A stretch of 64,000 nucleotides of DNA, from assembly GCF_025802015.1 (NCBI RefSeq), contig NZ_JAOYFC010000001.1:558001-622000 (forward strand), read 5' to 3'. The DNA is from Falsihalocynthiibacter halioticoli. Its GTDB lineage: Bacteria; Pseudomonadota; Alphaproteobacteria; Rhodobacterales; Rhodobacteraceae. A program made the position numbers and the translations under genes. Shown in pieces: positions 60,311-64,000 of this stretch. The notes under the pieces are model-generated. The model had not been told where the DNA came from and ran no database searches. It saw only the letters and a program-made list of their open reading frames with translations. Every line of letters begins with the position of its first letter. Position 1 is the first letter of the stretch.

Positions 60311-61570
60311 CTAGAACTCTTTTTTCTCCACCCTAAGCAGGATCCCCGCAATGTAGGAGACGATCGCGGCACCAAAGCTAAAGAGTGCGCCCATTTTAGC
60401 GGCATCCTGCACAGGGCCCGGTTCAAACGCGACAGCGGCAATAAAGAGCGAAACGGTAAAGCCAATGGCGGCCACACAGCCGATGATAAAGAGGTCAACC
60501 GTGCGCATGCCTGCTGGAAGCCCAAGCTTCAAGATGTGCGCGCCGAAATAGCCGAAGAGTAGAACGCCAAATGGCTTCCCGATCATCAGGCCTGCGAGGA
60601 CGAGCCAAGTTGCATCACCGATCGCTCCAAACTGTACCCCTGCGTTCAGGAGTCCGAAGAAGAAAAGGATAACCTCGACCGGATGCTCAAGCAGGTGCTC
60701 GCAATGGTTCAATAGATCTTGCAGGTGTTCCTCCGCTGCGGCGAAAATGCCGAAAGCGCGGTCTGCATGCGGGATTGCTGGAATGACGGGCAATAGGCCT
60801 AGGGATGGGTGTAGACCCGCTTCCTGAAATCCATACCACGACAGACATCCGGCAATGAGATAAGGCCAGAAACCAAGCTTCTTGCGCACCCATGTTGAGT
60901 TTTTGCGCAGCTGATCTCCCCGATCAAGGCGGCGGGGGAGATAGTTGAAAAAGAAGAACGCCGCGAGCGCAGCCCCAACAGATAGGCCAAGCCATTGCAG
61001 CGCCAGATCGCCCGTTGGGTAAAACACTGCCAGAATAATGAGACCCGCTGCGTCATCTGCAATCGCCAAAAGCAACAGGAACCGAACCGCTGGGTGCCCC
61101 GCGCCGAAAATAAGGCGCCCAACAAGATAGGAAAACGCAATGTCAGTCGCGGTTGGAACGGCCCAGCCGTTGGCCACAGCGTTGAAGGTTGTGCTGCCCA
61201 TGACATAGGCAACCCCAAGGTAAACTGTTATCGGCCCAATCATCCCGCCGAGCGTCGCAATCAGCGGTGTTGCGGCCTTTTTCCCACGTAGGCTGCCGTT
61301 CTTGAGGATGACGGCTTCCCAGACTTCCTTTGCTGCGATGGCAAAGAAAAACGCCATCAGCACGTCATTCACCAGATAATGGAGCGTGAGTGTGCGGACG
61401 ATATGGCCGTCATGTTCATGGGCGTGGCCGATAAAGAAATCGTCGATCAAAACAAGATGAACGAGCGCGTCGTAGCTTTTGGGGTCGATGTTTGCCCAGA
61501 GTAGCGCCGTCAGGGCACCCGTGATCAAAAGGATCGAATAATTGGTAATAAAGTCCCAAACGCGATACAT
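60311..61570 (-). CDS. nhaA: Na+/H+ antiporter NhaA
   Basis: 419 residues with about 12 membrane helices. The ion-binding Asp pair is in LLLLAIADDAAGLIILAVFY near 175. The pH-sensing region and the assembly motif GWAVPTATDIAFSYLVGRL near 137 are kept. NhaA expels Na+ in exchange for protons, in line with a marine cell. A His-rich periplasmic loop near residue 50 (GHAHEHDGH) is unlike E. coli NhaA. It is a single gene. Confidence 0.95.
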   Translation of the reverse strand: MYRVWDFITNYSILLITGALTALLWANIDPKSYDALVHLVLIDDFFIGHAHEHDGHIVRTLTLHYLVNDVLMAFFFAIAAKEVWEAVILKNGSLRGKKAATPLIATLGGMIGPITVYLGVAYVMGSTTFNAVANGWAVPTATDIAFSYLVGRLIFGAGHPAVRFLLLLAIADDAAGLIILAVFYPTGDLALQWLGLSVGAALAAFFFFNYLPRRLDRGDQLRKNSTWVRKKLGFWPYLIAGCLSWYGFQEAGLHPSLGLLPVIPAIPHADRAFGIFAAAEEHLQDLLNHCEHLLEHPVEVILFFFGLLNAGVQFGAIGDATWLVLAGLMIGKPFGVLLFGYFGAHILKLGLPAGMRTVDLFIIGCVAAIGFTVSLFIAAVAFEPGPVQDAAKMGALFSFGAAIVSYIAGILLRVEKKEF

Positions 61571-61679
61571 ACCGTCTCCTGCCCTGTCGAAATATTTTTA
61601 GGAAAGGGATAGTGGAATCGGGGCGGCCAAGCAAGCGCTCGGCCGCTGGAAGCTGTTTCAAGGAATAGCGTAAGCTGGC

Positions 61680-62717
61680 TTAAGCAACGAGACTCCAGCT
61701 TAGTCCAGCCAGAAACGCGCCGACCATTGCGATACCGATATAGGCCGCAAATACGCGCGGTTTGACCAGCGCCCAGACCGCGAGGGCGGCCGGAATGCAG
61801 CTCACACCACCAGCGAGCACAAAGGACATGGCTGCGCCGTTACTCATCCCTTGCTGTAGCAGCGCATCAACAAGCGGTACGGCGGCGAATCCGTTGAGAT
61901 AGGCCGGTGCGCCAATCAACGCCCCAAGCAGGATCGGCATAACCCCGTCGCCGCCAAGTACACCTGCGATCTTTTCCGCAGGAATGTAGTTCAGCATCAA
62001 AGCTTCGATCATATAGGCCAGCAAGAGCCACTTCCCGAGGAAGAGCGCATTATCCAGTACCGTTCTCCCAAAGACCGAGCGGCGGTCAGCGTGAGGCAGG
62101 ATGTTCCATACAGGCTTCCCCTTGAAGGGGGAGGGGCCGCATCCGCATCCTGATGCCGTCTGCCGTTGCTTTAGAGGGTCAGCAAATACGGCGGAGTTGG
62201 CAAAGAGGCGCACTGTAAAGCCGCCGAAAATGCCGAGTGCGATAGCCGCGATACCCTTCGCGATTGCAAAGTCAAAGCCGAGCGTGCCTGCTGTGACGAA
62301 GAACATTGCAGGATCCATAAGAGGCGAAGCCAACCAGAATGCCATCACAGCAGAAAGAGGCGCGCCGAGAGCAAGCAATGCCGCAATGAACGGGATAACC
62401 TCGCAAGAACAAAACGGAGATAATCCGCCAAGCGCTGCGGCCATAAAAATCATCTGCGTTTCGCGCCCTGTGAACGCTTTGGCCAAGAGCGCCTCGGCAC
62501 CTGATGCCTTTAGGTATCCAACCGTTAAAACGGCGAAAACGATGAAAATCCCCGTGTGTGCAATCGCGCCGCCAGCAAATGTGATTGTCGGAACAAATTG
62601 TGCCGGATCAAAGATGGCAACCAGCAGCGGAATTATAACAATTGCCGCCCATGCGCCGTCAATGCGGCGCCAGATTGGAGGGGTCGCCGGGGCGTGGGTA
62701 TGGGGTGTGTCAGTCAT
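61680..62717 (-). CDS. Metal-type permease (PF03773 / SO_0444-like family)
   Basis: 345 residues from the ATG at 62717, overlapping the ArsR stop by eight bases. Eight or so membrane helices. The family motif GGLSPFCSCEVIPFIAALLA near 95-115 carries the Cys-x-Cys pair, and a loop near 205-212 has ASGCGCGPS. The N-terminus is His-containing (TDTPHTHAP). Members export arsenicals or divalent metals (Zn, Cu). Co-transcription with an ArsR-type regulator supports metal or metalloid efflux. Confidence 0.85.
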   Translation of the reverse strand: MTDTPHTHAPATPPIWRRIDGAWAAIVIIPLLVAIFDPAQFVPTITFAGGAIAHTGIFIVFAVLTVGYLKASGAEALLAKAFTGRETQMIFMAAALGGLSPFCSCEVIPFIAALLALGAPLSAVMAFWLASPLMDPAMFFVTAGTLGFDFAIAKGIAAIALGIFGGFTVRLFANSAVFADPLKQRQTASGCGCGPSPFKGKPVWNILPHADRRSVFGRTVLDNALFLGKWLLLAYMIEALMLNYIPAEKIAGVLGGDGVMPILLGALIGAPAYLNGFAAVPLVDALLQQGMSNGAAMSFVLAGGVSCIPAALAVWALVKPRVFAAYIGIAMVGAFLAGLSWSLVA

Positions 62718-63057
62718 GATGATGTTCCGAATCTGGGCAATCGGCGCAGCATTCCCGCAAAAGATAATCGGCAAGGTCGCGCATTTCTGTGTAGTCGGCG
62801 GTGGCGCAAATGATACTGCGCCCTTGTTTGCGTTGAACCACCAGCCCTGCCTGCGTCAGGATCTTGAGGTGATGGGTCAGGGTCGATCCCGTAACGCCGC
62901 TGCGTTCACCAAGGGTGCCGATGGTCGTGCCCTCTGGTCCTGCGCGCACCAACACGCGCAGCACTTCAAGGCGTTGTTCGCTACCAAGCGCTGCAAACCG
63001 CGCAGCGGCGGTCAGAAGGTCGAGCTTGGACTGGGATTCGATCTCTGTATTTTCCAT
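62710..63057 (-). CDS. ArsR-family metal-sensing repressor
   Basis: 115 residues from the ATG at 63057. Winged helix: FAALGSEQRLEVLRVLVRAG, then TIGTLGERSGVTGSTLTHHL. The C-terminus LRECCADCPDSEHHHD has three Cys and three His, a likely metal-sensing site. A 9-bp perfect palindrome overlaps its own start codon, so it should control itself and the permease. Confidence 0.9.
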   Translation of the reverse strand: MENTEIESQSKLDLLTAAARFAALGSEQRLEVLRVLVRAGPEGTTIGTLGERSGVTGSTLTHHLKILTQAGLVVQRKQGRSIICATADYTEMRDLADYLLRECCADCPDSEHHHD

Positions 63058-63079
63058 ATTTCTACAATTATAGAAATAT
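63056..63079. promoter_or_regulatory. ArsR operator palindrome overlapping the start codon
   Basis: ATATTTCTA (63056-63064) and TAGAAATAT (63071-63079) are perfect inverted repeats with a 6-base spacer. It covers the arsR start codon and the upstream region of the divergent glycosylase gene. Confidence 0.75.
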
Positions 63080-63131
63080 AGAAATGAGTCAACAGGTTTT
63101 GTTTTCCAGATCAGAGCGGCATACTGCAAGC

Positions 63132-63746
63132 ATGACTGCTCTCGGGCCATTGATTGCCGAAATTCAATCCTGCCGAATTTGCGCGGACCGGTTCGCCGCA
63201 ACCGAAACGGCCCATAAGCCACGCCCTGTTGTTCGGGTGCGCAAACATGCACCGGTCCTGATCATCGGGCAAGCTCCAGGTGCGCGGGTATATGAAAGCG
63301 GAATCCCGTTTGATGACCGCTCCGGTGATCGCCTACGCGACTGGCTTGGGGTAGAGCGCGACGCATTTTATGATCGTGATCTCTTTTCTATCATGCCTAT
63401 GGCGTTTTGCTTTCCGGGATACGATGCCCGAAAATCCGACCTGCCACCGCCGCCAATTTGCGCAAAGACATGGCACAAGGAATTGCGCGCGGAGCTTGCT
63501 CCAGAAATCACTTTGCTGGTTGGTGGGTATGCACAGAAACGGGAGTTCGGATCCGCAGCAAAAGGCGGGGTAACGGCCACAGTTTCCGCATGGCGCGATC
63601 ATGCGCCGCGCCGCTTTCCCTTGCCTCATCCGTCATGGCGCAATACAGGCTGGATCAGGAAAAATCCGTGGTTTGAGGCCGAACTCCTGCCCGAGCTGCG
63701 CCAGCGCGTCAAAGAGGTGCTATATGCCAAACGAAACTCCGATTGA
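63132..63746 (+). CDS. Uracil-DNA glycosylase-family protein with probable Fe-S cysteines
   Basis: 204 residues from the ATG at 63132; an ATG at 63084 would add 16 residues and overlap the operator edge. The active-site motif is LIIGQAPGARVYESG near 44-58 and the late HPSWRN near 165 matches the uracil-binding HPSP-type loop. Cys14 and Cys17 (CRIC), with CFPGY and ICAKTW cysteines, match the Fe-S set of family 4/5-like glycosylases. It removes uracil from DNA or is a close relative of such enzymes. It overlaps the next gene by 23 bases. Confidence 0.85.
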   Translation: MTALGPLIAEIQSCRICADRFAATETAHKPRPVVRVRKHAPVLIIGQAPGARVYESGIPFDDRSGDRLRDWLGVERDAFYDRDLFSIMPMAFCFPGYDARKSDLPPPPICAKTWHKELRAELAPEITLLVGGYAQKREFGSAAKGGVTATVSAWRDHAPRRFPLPHPSWRNTGWIRKNPWFEAELLPELRQRVKEVLYAKRNSD

Positions 63747-64000
63747 TCTGGCCTTTGCCGCGATGGGCGCAGCCCAAAACGACGAGGCCGCGCGGCTTGT
63801 GTATTTCGAGCGGCTGGCCGATGCAGAATTGTTCCTTCTGCTTGAAGAGGAAGCAGAGGGAGAGCGCATCAAGCCAGAGGTTTTTGAAACGCCAGCGGGG
63901 CAGTTCCTTCTCGTTTTTGATCGCGAAGAGCGGCTTTCGGCGTTTACCGGCAAGCCTGCGCCCTTTGTTGCGCTCTCTGGCCGCGTGATCGCCAACCTTA
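63724..64000 (+). CDS. SseB-like protein, N-terminal part (cut by window edge)
   Basis: The frame from ATG 63724 is open to the window end (92 codons): MPNETPIDLAFAAMGAAQND and then RLVYFERLADAELFLLLEEE and FLLVFDREERLSAFTG. This is the SseB N-terminal domain pattern seen in many Rhodobacterales proteins of unknown role. It overlaps the glycosylase gene by 23 bases and so is probably co-transcribed. Confidence 0.8.
   Translation, partial: MPNETPIDLAFAAMGAAQNDEAARLVYFERLADAELFLLLEEEAEGERIKPEVFETPAGQFLLVFDREERLSAFTGKPAPFVALSGRVIANL

Overview
The window reads as a chromosomal segment of a marine alphaproteobacterium, most likely a Rhodobacterales (Roseobacter-type) species. The grounds are moderate GC content, dense operons with ATGA or TAATG stop/start overlaps, many solute-binding-protein ABC transporters each paired with a local regulator, and capsule genes in the style of that group. 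This is inference from gene style; no rRNA or species marker is present. I saw no mobile element, CRISPR array or phage gene.

Layout. (1) 1-1727, minus: an amino-acid ABC transporter, cut by the window edge. (2) 2338-8947, plus: a dipeptide/oligopeptide transporter (dppABCDF) with an M24 X-Pro peptidase between dppA and dppB; a 15-base box is shared by the divergent promoters of (1) and (2). (3) 9412-23393: an L-fucoside utilisation locus. It has an aldo/keto reductase, lactone hydrolase, enolase-superfamily dehydratase and FAH-fold enzyme (the non-phosphorylating L-fucose route), an IclR regulator, a MalK-type sugar ABC transporter, a GntR regulator with two winged-helix domains, a GH29 alpha-L-fucosidase and a large second glycoside-hydrolase-like protein. 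Three copies of an ATTGCATGCAAT-like operator lie before its transcription units. (4) 23563-31595: a LacI-controlled set with a 3-hydroxyacid dehydrogenase, a beta-keto acid cleavage enzyme (BKACE), an SMP-30 lactonase, an SDR and a xylose-type ABC transporter. This looks like an unusual oxidative sugar route ending in a Claisen-type cleavage. (5) 31789-47005: a 14-gene minus-strand cluster plus one divergent gene. It has a MalFGK-type transporter, four SnoaL/NTF2-fold proteins, a histidinol-dehydrogenase-like enzyme, an SDR, a LacI regulator, a cupin protein, a stand-alone MetE-C-like protein, an alpha/beta hydrolase and an RraA-type protein. I cannot assign its substrate. (6) 47036-52435: an IclR-controlled alpha-galactoside transporter with a GH4 alpha-galactosidase. 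(7) 52586-60111: surface-polysaccharide genes (pyruvyl transferase, sulfotransferase, phosphomannomutase, KpsE- and KpsT-like exporter parts) with a tRNA-Gln. (8) 60311-64000: NhaA, an ArsR-controlled metal-type permease, a uracil-DNA glycosylase-family protein and the start of an SseB-like gene.

How it works together. Most of the window is a run of self-contained catabolic modules: a binding protein captures an algal or plant-derived solute, an ABC transporter imports it, cytoplasmic enzymes without signal peptides process it, and a local repressor of the LacI, GntR or IclR family controls the set. All six solute-binding-protein genes are followed at once by an intercistronic hairpin, which fits higher expression of the binding protein than of its membrane partners. 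Parts (4) and (5) are the best candidates for undescribed biochemistry.
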